Shown here piece by piece: positions 35,898-46,050 of a stretch of 64,000 bases of DNA. The number at the start of each line of letters is the position of its first letter. Position 1 is the stretch's first letter. The stretch comes from Tianweitania populi. Lineage in GTDB: Bacteria > Pseudomonadota > Alphaproteobacteria > Rhizobiales > Rhizobiaceae. Location of the stretch: NCBI RefSeq assembly GCF_014652875.1, contig NZ_BMZQ01000003.1, forward strand, positions 62,001 through 126,000, written 5' to 3'. The notes under the pieces were generated by a model. It saw only the letters and a program-made list of their open reading frames with translations. It ran no database searches and was not told where the DNA came from. The position numbers and the translations under genes were made by a program.

Positions 35898-36647
35898 AGA
35901 TGATGATCAGTCATTCTGCTTGTGACCTGTAATGTAATTAGTCCGCCAATTCTTAGCTGAAAGATCGTTGCAGCCCGTTACGCGGGACAATGCATATGCC
36001 TGCGGCCATGATCAACCTGTAGGGGGACCGTCCTTTGAAGAAGCAGTTGTATAGCATTCGCCTTGGATCAACGACGTGCAGCAGGACGGTCAGACTTCCT
36101 GGTGCGGTGCCACACGAAGTAGGTCCGGCCAATACGCCACAAGGGCACGAGCCCTTCCAGTTCAAGACGCCTCAAGTGCCTGCACTCTTTGATTTTCAAC
36201 GTTCCGCCCGGCAGGCGGATGCGGATTGGAAGCATTCTGATTCATCCAGATCATGCTGCCCCCTTCGTCGGGATTGATGACGTTGAAGGAGGCAGGGTGC
36301 AGGCAAGCGTAAAATCGAGCCATACACCACTGATCAAAGCCCATCTGTCGGTTGCTAACCTACAAGCTTACATGTTTCCCGTGATCTCAGCCTGCGCCTG
36401 TCAGTCATCAGGTCGCGTCAAGAAAGGTTGCAGCCTCGCGACCGCAACTCAGAAAGTTGATCTGCGAAGGTCGGAATGGAGGTCACGCATGGAGTTGAAG
36501 TCAAAACTTGGCTTGTAGGTATATAGCCGACAGACAGATCGCCATCTCAAACCTATTCCCGCCGTTTGCCGATCAATGGGAACATGCTTGGCAGCATTTA
36601 GCCCCATCTCGTCGGCGGAACGAACAGGCCGATCAGGCGGGGACAGC
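35898..36647. other. Long intergenic region upstream of autotransporter
   Basis: About 750 bases without a supported gene; small frames on both strands have no family likeness or ribosome site. It contains a perfect eight-base inverted repeat, GACCGTCC at 36026-36033 and GGACGGTC at 36084-36091. The promoters of the response regulator and of the autotransporter should lie here. Confidence 0.4.
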
Positions 36648-39600
36648 ATGCAACAGCAACACAGTGGATCTGGGTCCAACGCTCCAGCATGCGGAAACAA
36701 ATTGGTCACTTGCAGGCAGACACTCAAAGTGACTGTACGCGACGCCATTCGGGCGTTTGCTAAGGTTCTTCTTTCAGTGGCTTTGCTGTCGACACTCGTA
36801 ACTTCGGCGAATGCACTTTCTGCTGGCTGCCAGGCCGTGCAAAACGGTGCGTTAACAGGAACATCGAAAGCGATCCGCTACTCAGGAGATTTTCTTGGTG
36901 GCGAGGTCTTGCATATCACGAACGAGTCCGTGGGTTTTAATCGGACGGAAATATCGGTTGATGGAGGGTCGGGGCCTTTTGGCTTTATCAGTAAATTCGA
37001 TTGGACAATACCTTACAGCAAATACTTCGATTTTACTTTAACTACGGTATCCACTTCTAGCGATCCAGGACAATATAAGGTCACGACAACGTGCAGCGAA
37101 GCTGCATCTTCCGTCAGCCTTTCAAGATTGTCGTTTAGCGCCGGGACGCTTGATCCCGCCTTTTCTCCGGATGTCACCGTCTATAAACTGAATCTGCCAG
37201 CAGACGTGAGCCAAGTCACGCTGCGGCCTTTTGGAACCTCAGGTACGACTTCAATATTGGTTGGTGGGGAAAGTCTTGCTAGCGGAGCCGAAAGCAAGCC
37301 GATCGAAGTTCCTGCAGGTTCGGGCCGTGCAGTCGGTGTGACCGTCAAGGGTCAAAATTCTTCATACAATTTCTATCAGATCACGATTGAGCGCGCACCG
37401 CTTCGACAAAATGCAGATCTTATTTCTCTAGAGATTATTGATAAAGTCCTAGAACCAGATGTTTTTTCATCAGATCATCTAACCTACTCAGCTACTTTTG
37501 ATGCAGATGTCGACAACGTCACGATCAGCGCCGCAGCTGAAGATGACGAGGCCACGGTATCGATTTACGGTCAAACCTTTGTCTTGGGCGGCAGTGTCAC
37601 CGTTCCCTTGTCAACCGGCTCGAATGTGTTTCCTGTTGTCGTCACCGCACAAAACGGCATCACGACAAAGACCTATAAGATCCAGGTCACGCGTCGTAGT
37701 GGATCTAAAGCCACGCTTGACACACTTGAATTGTCAGGCGTCTCGCTGAGTACCTCTTTCCAGCCTGGTCGCCGCTGGTACGATGCCAATGCCGATGAGG
37801 GTGTGACGTCGACTTCCATCACAGCAACCACGACGGATCCTACAGACACTATCAGGATCAACGACGTACTCGTTGAGTCCGGAGCATCCTCTCAGCCGAT
37901 CTCGCTTAAGCTGGGGCAAACGCAAATCATTGTCTGGGTGATAACCTCAACCGGCGCCGGCAGTGGCTACACCATCAACGTCGAACGCGTCGCCCCGAAG
38001 TTGACGATCTCGCCTTCAAGTGGCGCGTTAAAAGATGCAGCGTCGGGATCTCCCTACGCGGAGGATATTACCGCGATCGGCGGTTCGGGCGATTACATCT
38101 TTACCATATCCAGCGGAGCACTCCCTGCCGGGTTGATGCTTAGCCAAACCGGCTCGATAGAAGGCAGCCCTACCGAATACGGAGACTTCAAGTTCACGGT
38201 CACAGTCACGGAAAGAAGCGCGTCCGACGAAGGCCCCTTGCCCGCGAGTGCGGATTATACGCTAACGGTGTCAAAGCCTGATCTGCAATTACTGACTGGG
38301 GATGGATCAGGAATGGTCGGGCGCCCTTTTAACCTTGCACTGGAGGCAACGGGTGGCACCAGACCTTACAAAATCTCGGTCTCGTCAGGGGCACTGCCAA
38401 CAGGGTTAACCTCGTCTGGTTTGAACATAAGCGGCATTCCGACAGGCGGCGGCACCTATGATCTCACGCTCATGGTAACAGACGGCACGCGGAGTCCAGC
38501 GCCTTTAACTGCGACCAAGCCAATCAAGTTGGTGATCGCGCCGCCTACCCTCTCTGTCGCTCCGACGATCCTTTCGATCGACGCGGGAGCACAACTGAGC
38601 GAACAATTGTACGCCAATCAGGGCACCCTCCCCTACAGTTTCGCACCCCTTGGCGAGTGGGCAGGCTTCACATTGTCACCAGACGGCACATTGTCCGGTA
38701 CCCAGCGAAAATCGGGAGAATACCCGTTAAAATACCGGGTGACGGACAGTTCCACCGGCTCGGGGCCGTACTCCTTTGAAGAGACGTTGACCATCACCGT
38801 GCGGTCGCCCAGAATCCAGTTAGATCCTCTTTACCTTCCCAAGATGACCGTTGGAGCCAACTTCTCGCAGGTATTTTCTGCCACTGGAGGAACCTCCCCT
38901 TATGCATACGCAATCTCGGACGGACAGTTGCCGGACGGCATCAAGCTTAATGAGGACGCGCTCGCGGGAACACCTTCGAAAGCCGGCTTCTTTCGTTTCG
39001 CAATTACAGCGATCGATGCCGACGGCAACACCTCAGATCCGAGGACCTATGATGTCACAGTGAACGCGCCGACCATTGTGCTGTCACCAACCACGCTATC
39101 GGGCGCCAAGATAGGTTTGCCCTTCGAGGAACCGCTGTCTGCTAATGGTGGCCTGCCCCCTTACAGCTTTAGGGTCACGAACGGTTCTTTGCCGCTCGGC
39201 ATTTCTCTGTCGGCCGAAGGTGCTCTCTCGGGAACACCGACGCAAGGCGGCCTGGCATCCTTCTCCATTACTGCAACGGACAGCTCGACCGGGCGCGGGG
39301 CGCCGTTTTCCGGAACGCAAGAGTATAGCTTGGTCGTCGGGGGTGCGACGCTCTCGATCTCACCTACGAGCCTTCCAAATGGCTTGGGGGGCAACGCCTA
39401 CAGCCAGCAGCTAACCGCAAGCGGCGGCACCAAGCCATATACCTTCAGTGCAGGTACAGGCCTGCCGCGGGGTCTCGCACTTGACGTTGATGGCACGCTG
39501 TCAGGCACCCCGATCGAAAGCGGAACATTCTCATTCGCCGTCACTGTGACGGACGATAGTTCCGGTGCTGGTCCTTACAGGATCGTACAAGACTATGTGC

Positions 39601-42600
39601 TTGTGATTGATGCACCGGGCATCGGCCTGTTTCCGCAAGCTCTGGCGGATGCAAAAGCTGCTAGCGAATTCAGTCAGGTCTTCACAGCGTCAGGTGGAAC
39701 CGAGCCCTACGCCTTCACGCTGTCCGGCACCTTGCCAACGGGGCTCGCTTTTTCGAAGGACAGGCTGTCAGGCATACCAACAGAGGAAGGGGCCTTTCTA
39801 ATCACCGTGACCGCCACAGATGGTTACGGCTTCCAGGCCTTGCAAAACTATACCCTCGCAGTGGCACCCCCAACCATCGCTTTGAACCCGTCCACCCTGC
39901 CCAAGGGAAGCGGCGGCACTGCTTATTTGACGATCCTTACCGCCTCAGGGGGCTTTTCGCCCTACACCTTTGCCGTTGATGGAAACGTTCCGCCTGGCTT
40001 GGCCTTGGGTACGGACGGTAAACTTTCCGGTGTTCCAACGAGTGCAGGCTCGTTTACCTTCACGGTGACGGCAACGGACGACGAGACGTTCACTGGGTCT
40101 CAGCTTTATACTGTCGACATTGAGGCACCGGGTATCACCGTCATTCCGCGGACCCTTCCTGCGGCGGTGGTGGCCAGCGCATACAATGAACCCCTAGAGG
40201 CCACAGGGGGAACTGCACCCTACACATTCGCAATCTCCGCAGGTGCGCTACCTGAAGGACTGACACTTGAATCCGACGGTTTTCTTACAGGCACACCAAC
40301 CGATGCCGGAGCATTCTCTCTTACCATCCGAGCCCTCGACGTGAATGGGTTTGCCGGGACGCAGGCTTACACGCTCGACGTGTCTGCACCCACCATCGTG
40401 CTGGCACCAGGTTCGCTGCCCGCAGTGACCGGCAGCGCACTCTACCGCGAGACGATCACCGCGTCAGGCGGATTAGGCAATTACAGCTTCAAGGTGACGT
40501 CCGGTGCCCTGCCGACAGGCCTTGCGCTTGCGCCTGACGGCACGCTCTCTGGGGTGCCCACGGCAGCAGGCGGCTTCAACTTCACGGTGACGGCGACGGA
40601 CAGCGGGACCTTTACCGGCTTCCAGGCCTACACCGTAACCGTTGCGGCGCCGGGCATCGCGTTGGCGCCTTCAAACTTACCGGACGCTGTTGTTGCCGCG
40701 CAGTTCAGCCAGACGCTCTCTGCATCCGGAGGAGCTGCACCTTACACTTTCGCCCTGGCTTCAGGCTCGCTTCCGGCAGGGGTGACGCTTGCGTCTGATG
40801 GCACGCTCAGGGGCGCGCCGACCGAAGCAGGCAGCTTTGTTCTGACAGTCTCGGCAACGGACGCGAATGGATTTGCCGGGTCGCAGGCCTTCACGCTCGA
40901 CGTTTCCGCGCCCGCCATCATCCTGGCTCCAGGTTCTCTCCCCTCGGCGACCGGCAGTGCAGCTTATGCACAGACGATATCGGCATCGGGTGGGTTGGCG
41001 CCCTACAGCTTCACTGTGACGGCAGGAACCCTGCCGCAGGGGCTGGCTCTCGCCGCCAACGGCGTCCTGTCCGGCACGCCTACAGTGTCAGGCAGCTTTG
41101 CCTTCACTGTGACGGCCACTGACCACGGCAACTTCACGGCGTCGCAGGCTTACACCCTCCGGGTTGATGCGCCACAGGTTGCGGTCACGCCGGCCTCGCT
41201 GTCCAACGCCACGGCTGGCAACGCCTATGCGATAACGTTTGCAGCCTCAGGCGGGGCTGCGCCCTACAGCTTTGCCGTGTCGGGCGGGGAACTGCCGACT
41301 GGCCTGGTATTCGACACCGGCGGTCGCCTTTCCGGCACGCCGCAAACGGGAGGAAGCTTCGCCTTCACGATCGAAGCAACCGACGCCAACGGCTTTGCCG
41401 CAACCGTAGATCTCTCGCTGACGGTAGATGGCGAGATCCCTGTTGCGCAGAACCAGTCGGCAGCCCTGCTTGCCGGCACCACATCCACCGTCCGGCTGAC
41501 AGACGGTGCGCGAGGAGGGCCATTTACAAACGCAACGCTGGTTAGTGTATCCGATCCGTCTTTGGGAACGTCGCGGATCGTGCGTTCTGGTTCGGACTAT
41601 GATCTTGTGTTTGCCGCAGGCGCCGATGCATCGGGTCAGACTGTGGCTACCTATACTCTGTCAAATCAGTTCGCGACCTCTGCGCCTGCATCCGTGACCT
41701 TCATGGTGACAGCTCGTCCTAATCCGTCAAAAGATGCCGAAGTCATCGGCTTGGTCAGCGCACAGGTTGAATCCACCCAGCGTATGGCGCGTGCGCAGAT
41801 CAGGAACTTCCGGGATCGTCTCGAGCAGACCCATGACGAGGAAACACGGCTGCAGGGATCGTTCGGTATCACGCTGGGCGGCGGCCGAAGCGAAGACGAC
41901 CGCCCACTGTCGTCTTACGCGGAAGAAGAAGCCCGTCGCGGCACTGATCCCGCGACGCTTGCCGTGCTGGGCTATGCCAACGACAGTAAGCCGATTGTCT
42001 TGCCGTCTGAAGCGGAAGCGCGTCGCCGCTTCGGCAATGCCGCGCTGTGGACCGGCGGTTTCGTCAACTTCGGCTCTCGCGACAATGACGGTATCGAGCT
42101 CGATCAAACGCTGGTCGGCATCAGCGCTGGCGTGGATTACCGCTTCTCCTCGCAGTTCGTTGGCGGCGTCGGCTTTGGCGTCGGCCGCGACAAGAGCGAG
42201 ATCGGCGACAGAGGGTCGCAAGCAAGCGCCCGCGCCTATAGCGGCGCTGTTTATGGCAGCTACTCGCCCGTGGCCAACATCTACGTCGATGGCGTGCTCG
42301 GCTACAGCGACCTGAACTTCGATACGCGGCGAGCCGTGACCGACCAGGATCTGCGGGCGCAAGGCGAGCGCTCGGGCAATCAGGTGTTCGGATCGCTGAC
42401 GGTCGCCTATGAGCATAAGCAGAACGGCTGGCTGGTGGCGCCTTACGCAGGCTACGAAGGCTCCAGATCCAACCTGGATGCTTATAGCGAGAACGGAGCC
42501 GGCATCTTCAATCTTCGCTTCGGCGAACAGCAGGTCACCACGTCCTCCGCGCTGATTGGTTTGAGGCTGGAGAAAGATATCAACCGACTATGGGGCACGC

Positions 42601-42863
42601 TGACGCCAAAGGGCCGGATCGAGTACTCACACGATTTCGACGGCTCCAGCCGCGTTGGTCTTGGCTATGCCGATCTTGGCGACAACCTACCTTACTCGCT
42701 GGACGCGGACGTTTTCAGCAAGGACAACATCACGCTTGTCCTGGGCATAGATGCACAGTTTGCTACCGGATGGGCATTGGGGCTCACCTACAAGACTGAG
42801 TTCGGCACCAACGGCAATGCGCAGGACCATAGGATCGAAGCAAAGGTGTCGAAGCGGTTCTGA
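36648..42863 (+). CDS. Giant repeat-containing autotransporter adhesin
   Basis: About 2071 residues from ATG 36648; GTG 36729 would start right before the signal peptide, and an open frame reaches back to 36576. The signal segment is FAKVLLSVALLSTLVTSANA. Three cadherin-like beta-sandwich repeats (about residues 156-449) are followed by thirteen Ig-like (He_PIG type) repeats of about 87 residues (450-1595). These carry the recurring YSF/YTF, LPxGL, DGxLSGTPT and FxFTVTATD motifs. The C-terminal autotransporter barrel (about 1798-2071) ends in SKRF with a terminal Phe. No enzymatic passenger is seen, so it is probably a surface adhesin or biofilm protein. Confidence 0.85.
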   Translation: MQQQHSGSGSNAPACGNKLVTCRQTLKVTVRDAIRAFAKVLLSVALLSTLVTSANALSAGCQAVQNGALTGTSKAIRYSGDFLGGEVLHITNESVGFNRTEISVDGGSGPFGFISKFDWTIPYSKYFDFTLTTVSTSSDPGQYKVTTTCSEAASSVSLSRLSFSAGTLDPAFSPDVTVYKLNLPADVSQVTLRPFGTSGTTSILVGGESLASGAESKPIEVPAGSGRAVGVTVKGQNSSYNFYQITIERAPLRQNADLISLEIIDKVLEPDVFSSDHLTYSATFDADVDNVTISAAAEDDEATVSIYGQTFVLGGSVTVPLSTGSNVFPVVVTAQNGITTKTYKIQVTRRSGSKATLDTLELSGVSLSTSFQPGRRWYDANADEGVTSTSITATTTDPTDTIRINDVLVESGASSQPISLKLGQTQIIVWVITSTGAGSGYTINVERVAPKLTISPSSGALKDAASGSPYAEDITAIGGSGDYIFTISSGALPAGLMLSQTGSIEGSPTEYGDFKFTVTVTERSASDEGPLPASADYTLTVSKPDLQLLTGDGSGMVGRPFNLALEATGGTRPYKISVSSGALPTGLTSSGLNISGIPTGGGTYDLTLMVTDGTRSPAPLTATKPIKLVIAPPTLSVAPTILSIDAGAQLSEQLYANQGTLPYSFAPLGEWAGFTLSPDGTLSGTQRKSGEYPLKYRVTDSSTGSGPYSFEETLTITVRSPRIQLDPLYLPKMTVGANFSQVFSATGGTSPYAYAISDGQLPDGIKLNEDALAGTPSKAGFFRFAITAIDADGNTSDPRTYDVTVNAPTIVLSPTTLSGAKIGLPFEEPLSANGGLPPYSFRVTNGSLPLGISLSAEGALSGTPTQGGLASFSITATDSSTGRGAPFSGTQEYSLVVGGATLSISPTSLPNGLGGNAYSQQLTASGGTKPYTFSAGTGLPRGLALDVDGTLSGTPIESGTFSFAVTVTDDSSGAGPYRIVQDYVLVIDAPGIGLFPQALADAKAASEFSQVFTASGGTEPYAFTLSGTLPTGLAFSKDRLSGIPTEEGAFLITVTATDGYGFQALQNYTLAVAPPTIALNPSTLPKGSGGTAYLTILTASGGFSPYTFAVDGNVPPGLALGTDGKLSGVPTSAGSFTFTVTATDDETFTGSQLYTVDIEAPGITVIPRTLPAAVVASAYNEPLEATGGTAPYTFAISAGALPEGLTLESDGFLTGTPTDAGAFSLTIRALDVNGFAGTQAYTLDVSAPTIVLAPGSLPAVTGSALYRETITASGGLGNYSFKVTSGALPTGLALAPDGTLSGVPTAAGGFNFTVTATDSGTFTGFQAYTVTVAAPGIALAPSNLPDAVVAAQFSQTLSASGGAAPYTFALASGSLPAGVTLASDGTLRGAPTEAGSFVLTVSATDANGFAGSQAFTLDVSAPAIILAPGSLPSATGSAAYAQTISASGGLAPYSFTVTAGTLPQGLALAANGVLSGTPTVSGSFAFTVTATDHGNFTASQAYTLRVDAPQVAVTPASLSNATAGNAYAITFAASGGAAPYSFAVSGGELPTGLVFDTGGRLSGTPQTGGSFAFTIEATDANGFAATVDLSLTVDGEIPVAQNQSAALLAGTTSTVRLTDGARGGPFTNATLVSVSDPSLGTSRIVRSGSDYDLVFAAGADASGQTVATYTLSNQFATSAPASVTFMVTARPNPSKDAEVIGLVSAQVESTQRMARAQIRNFRDRLEQTHDEETRLQGSFGITLGGGRSEDDRPLSSYAEEEARRGTDPATLAVLGYANDSKPIVLPSEAEARRRFGNAALWTGGFVNFGSRDNDGIELDQTLVGISAGVDYRFSSQFVGGVGFGVGRDKSEIGDRGSQASARAYSGAVYGSYSPVANIYVDGVLGYSDLNFDTRRAVTDQDLRAQGERSGNQVFGSLTVAYEHKQNGWLVAPYAGYEGSRSNLDAYSENGAGIFNLRFGEQQVTTSSALIGLRLEKDINRLWGTLTPKGRIEYSHDFDGSSRVGLGYADLGDNLPYSLDADVFSKDNITLVLGIDAQFATGWALGLTYKTEFGTNGNAQDHRIEAKVSKRF
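37995..41433 (+). repeat. Thirteen tandem Ig-like repeat units in the autotransporter gene
   Basis: Units of about 255-275 bases. From repeat 9 on the period is exactly 261 bases (starts at 40131, 40392, 40653, 40914, 41175). Odd and even units alternate from repeat 7: units 9 and 11 share LPxAVVA and NGFAGxQA, while units 10 and 12 share LAPGSLPxxTGSA. This points to growth by duplication of a two-domain, 522-base block. Confidence 0.8.
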
Positions 42864-43372
42864 CCTATGAAAGAGGCAAGGTTACAGGTTCGGCCGATTT
42901 AGCTTATCCAAGACCTTTATGAGTATGGACACCTTGAGCGAGAATCCAAGGTTCGACTTCCATGACAGCGAGCGCGTCGTTTTTGAAATGGCAGCTTATT
43001 GCCCTCCCTGCACGGAAGCGGACGATCTGCTAAGGGCCAGACCCGGCTTGGGAACGCGTTATCTGTGGCAAGTAAACATAGTCGACATCCGGCAAGTTGG
43101 AACGCGTTGAACGTAGGATGCCGTCGGTCATCTATCGTCGACCAAAACTGCTGCTACTCCAACCTGCAAACGCGTTCTCCGAACCTCCTCGCTTCTTCCA
43201 AGTCGTAGCGACGAAAGGAGAACAAGCATGAGGATAATGCGAGTTTTCCCCGGCTGTCATGGCAGTTGCGGGAGCGAAGACTTCTTGTTGAATGTCGTTG
43301 ATAGGTTCAAAGTCTACCATTCGCAGCGTGCTTCGTACTGCCTTATCTGGCTGGAAACTGGTCGCACGCGTC
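42864..43372. other. Intergenic region after autotransporter
   Basis: About 510 bases with low coding likelihood. Short frames exist (for example 42919-43110) but show no recognised family. The only one with a strong ribosome site is listed separately. Confidence 0.35.
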
Positions 43373-43443
43373 TTAGCTCGAAGCCCATGGTAAACGCACC
43401 TCCACAGATGTACCCTTCAGACCCTGCGACGCGCCGAGCCTGA
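43228..43443 (+). CDS. Small cysteine-containing ORF, doubtful
   Basis: A 71-residue frame preceded by an excellent ribosome site (AAAGGAG at 43214-43220, seven bases from ATG). Its C-terminal third overlaps the 3' end of the kinase gene on the other strand, and the sequence matches nothing I know. A neighbouring frame reads FPAVMAVAGAKTS, like a signal peptide, so this may be a frameshifted remnant of a small exported protein. Confidence 0.25.
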   Translation: MRIMRVFPGCHGSCGSEDFLLNVVDRFKVYHSQRASYCLIWLETGRTRLSSKPMVNAPPQMYPSDPATRRA

Positions 43444-44695
43444 TCGAGCCACCATAGAGTTCGACGAGTTCGCGAGCGATTGCTAGACCAAAGCCATATC
43501 CCGGCACCGTTTCGTCCAGGCGCTTTCCGGGCTCAAGCACGTCGCGCACTGCCTCAGCATTGACGCCAGGGCCGTCATCTTCGATGCGAAAGCAGACTTC
43601 GCGCATTTCGCGACTGGCTACAATATGCACGGTTCCGTTCGCCCACTTGAAGGCGTTGTCGATGATGTTGCCGAAGATCTCGTCGAAATCCTGCGCCTCA
43701 CAGGCAACTACTGATTCTGCGGGAACATCGAGCTCGACCTGGACGAGTTTAGGCGCGTGTACTGCCCGCATCACTTCTGCGAGCTCAACGAGCCGTTCGG
43801 TTGCGTCCGTTCTTGCCCGTGAGGTGTCCCCTAACGCCGCCGCCTTGGCGCGCGTGAGATGGTGGCGGATCAGCCTGTCCATGCGCTCTACAAGATCGCG
43901 GACCTGCGGATCGGCCGCCGCCGACGGAGCCGCCGCAAGCGTCGCCAACGGTGTCTTCAGCCCATGGGCAAGGTTCGCCACATGGCGGCGCGCGCGAGCG
44001 AGAGTTTCGGTGTTTTCGCCCAGAAGCTTGTTCAACTCGGCGGCGAGCGGCATGATCTCGCTGGGCTGGTTTTCGCTTACCTCCTGCCGCCTGCCCGCGC
44101 GGATGTCATGAAGGTCCGCTTGCAGCAATTGTAGTGGCCTAAGCCCTAGCCGAACCTGGATGAGCGCCGCGAGCACAAGTGCGACGCCCAGTGCAAGCAG
44201 CGCCCAAACCAGCGGCTGCATGGCTTCCCTAAGAGGGCGGCCGATCGCCGGATCGTAGGGTGCGCCAGCAGCAATGATTGTCGCATCGCCGCTTTTTCGA
44301 AGCACCCGCCAGTGGATCAGCCGGCCGTCATCGTCGTGGAGGTCGAAGGGTTGGATACCATTTGGATCAACTTTGCGCGCCCGTTCGCTAAAATCAGGTA
44401 GCGAGCCAAGAAACTCGGATTCAATGGTTCGGCCATTGCGAGAGACAACCCAGACCCATTTCTCGCGGCGGTCGAAGAACGGGCGGTCCCGGGCTTTCTC
44501 CAGGGAGTCATCTCCGTTGGTGAGGCTTGCATCGAGCAGGGCAATCTGCGCATCGAGCCGCCCATCCACCTGCCGCACGACGAAGCGTTCAAGCACGGCA
44601 TTGATCAAGAAGCCCGCCGCCACGAGCGCTGCGGCAATTGCGACACCCGCCGCAAGAAGCAGGCGTCCGGCCAGGGAGCGGGGCATGAGTGTCAT
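43373..44695 (-). CDS. PhoQ-like sensor histidine kinase
   Basis: A 440-aa kinase with two membrane helices (about 10-33 and 162-182) flanking a periplasmic sensor of about 125 residues. A HAMP-like linker follows, then H244 in NLAHGLKTPLA, the N box GNIIDNAFKWANG, the G1 box EDDGPGV and the G2 box GYGFGLAIAREL. The HGLKTPL form of the H box is typical of PhoQ relatives. Its start overlaps the regulator stop by four bases. Confidence 0.88.
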   Translation of the reverse strand: MTLMPRSLAGRLLLAAGVAIAAALVAAGFLINAVLERFVVRQVDGRLDAQIALLDASLTNGDDSLEKARDRPFFDRREKWVWVVSRNGRTIESEFLGSLPDFSERARKVDPNGIQPFDLHDDDGRLIHWRVLRKSGDATIIAAGAPYDPAIGRPLREAMQPLVWALLALGVALVLAALIQVRLGLRPLQLLQADLHDIRAGRRQEVSENQPSEIMPLAAELNKLLGENTETLARARRHVANLAHGLKTPLATLAAAPSAAADPQVRDLVERMDRLIRHHLTRAKAAALGDTSRARTDATERLVELAEVMRAVHAPKLVQVELDVPAESVVACEAQDFDEIFGNIIDNAFKWANGTVHIVASREMREVCFRIEDDGPGVNAEAVRDVLEPGKRLDETVPGYGFGLAIARELVELYGGSIRLGASQGLKGTSVEVRLPWASS

Positions 44696-45381
44696 TCGCC
44701 ATTCACCGCCGTCAACCGATAGCCGTGGCCGCGCACCGTCTCGATCGCTTCGCGGCCGAGCTTGCGGCGCAAACGGCCGACAATCACTTCCAGCGAATTG
44801 GAGTCTGTTTCAGCGTCGCCCTCATAAACGCGCTCGGTCAGCTCGCTGCGCGACACCACTATATCCTTGCGCAAGGCGAGCGCGGAAAGAACGCGCCACT
44901 CAAGTGCGGTGAGCCGCAACGGTAGGCCGTTCAGCTCGAAGGAGCCGAGCTGGGCATCGAAGACGAGCGCGCCGCAGGCGATGCGGGTAGCGGCATGGCC
45001 GGCGGCGCGACGCGCGAGCGCACGCAAGCGCATCACCAGTTCCTCGACGCGGAAAGGCTTGGTGAGGTAGTCGTCCGCCCCGGCCTTGAAGCCCTCGACC
45101 TTTTCCGACCAGCCGTCGCGAGCGGTCAAGATCAGGACCGGCAAAGCGCGACCTGCCTGACGCCAAGCGCGCAGTACGGTTTTGCCGTCGATCTTCGGAA
45201 GGCCGAGATCGAGCACGGCTGCGTCATAGATGCCGGTATCGCCCAGATGCTGCCCGTCTTCGCCGTTCTTCGCCCAATCAACCGCGAAGTCTTCGGCCCG
45301 CAAAGCATCCGCGATGCGGCTTCCGAGCGCTACGTCGTCTTCGAGCAGTAAAACCTTCACGCCCTTTGTTCTCCGATGCAT
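44692..45381 (-). CDS. OmpR/PhoP-family response regulator
   Basis: A 229-aa regulator. The receiver domain has VLLLEDD, the phosphoacceptor in AAVLDLGLPKIDG and the conserved Lys in DDYLTKPF; the C-terminal winged HTH ends IETVRGHGYRLTA. A GTG start at residue 8 (MKVLLLEDD) would give the usual N-terminus. It is divergent from the OB-fold protein gene at 45490, a likely target. Confidence 0.9.
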   Translation of the reverse strand: MHRRTKGVKVLLLEDDVALGSRIADALRAEDFAVDWAKNGEDGQHLGDTGIYDAAVLDLGLPKIDGKTVLRAWRQAGRALPVLILTARDGWSEKVEGFKAGADDYLTKPFRVEELVMRLRALARRAAGHAATRIACGALVFDAQLGSFELNGLPLRLTALEWRVLSALALRKDIVVSRSELTERVYEGDAETDSNSLEVIVGRLRRKLGREAIETVRGHGYRLTAVNGE

Positions 45382-45489
45382 CCGTCGGCTGCGACCTATG
45401 CCTGGGCGCTGAACCGAACCTGAACGAGGCAGTTCAGGCTCGATTGCGAGGATCCGTGCATGATCAGCCCATTCGCAACACGAGGAGAT

Positions 45490-46005
45490 ATGCCAGTGAG
45501 CCCTGAAAACGAGGCGATACAGATAAAGACGGAACGTCCCGCTCCTTCATTGGTCGGAGGCGGGCGAACCAAAGCCGCCCTCTTCGGCATCGGCCTTCTC
45601 GTCCTTGGCCTTGCCGGCGGCGCGGGCGCAACGGCCGCTTTGTCGCCTGACGAAAGCACTGTGCTGATGAAGCCGGTTGCCGTGAACACATTGGAAGACG
45701 GCACCCGGGCCGCCATCAAGGGCACGGTGGGCGACGTCTTCGGCAACAGGTTCGTTCTGGCGGACCAATCCGGCCGCGCACTGATCGACAGCGGCTGGCG
45801 CGGAGAAGGCGGCGATCTCGTCAAGCCGGGTGAGACCGTCACCGTTCAGGGCAGGTTCGATCGCGGCTCGCTTCGCGCCGAGGTTCTGGTCCGCGCCGAT
45901 GGCGCAGCACAGAGCCTGAAGCCACCCAAGCCCGGTCCGCGTGGCTGGGTCGAACGTCTCGGCCACGGTCATGTTCGGGTAGCGGAAGAGCCGACGCTTC
46001 CCTGA
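45490..46005 (+). CDS. Membrane-anchored OB-fold protein
   Basis: A 171-aa protein with one membrane helix (AALFGIGLLVLGLAGGAGAT, about residues 29-48) and a periplasmic OB-fold-like segment: IKGTVGDVFGNRFVLADQSG, then VKPGETVTVQGRFDRG. This resembles the bacterial OB-fold (YgiW/YdeI) stress proteins. GAGGAG just before ATG 45490 fixes the start. Divergent from the PhoPQ-like genes, it may be regulated by them. Confidence 0.7.
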   Translation: MPVSPENEAIQIKTERPAPSLVGGGRTKAALFGIGLLVLGLAGGAGATAALSPDESTVLMKPVAVNTLEDGTRAAIKGTVGDVFGNRFVLADQSGRALIDSGWRGEGGDLVKPGETVTVQGRFDRGSLRAEVLVRADGAAQSLKPPKPGPRGWVERLGHGHVRVAEEPTLP

Positions 46006-46050
46006 TCCTGGCAACCTGGCATCAACCCTTCAGCAACGGAGCATCGCAAC

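Noticed and set aside
37995-41433. CRISPR-like or intergenic tandem repeats
   Set aside because: The periodicity is fully explained by Ig-like protein repeats in one open frame.
43228-43443. Confident small gene
   Set aside because: Despite a strong ribosome site, it overlaps the kinase gene and looks frameshifted; kept only as a low-confidence entry.
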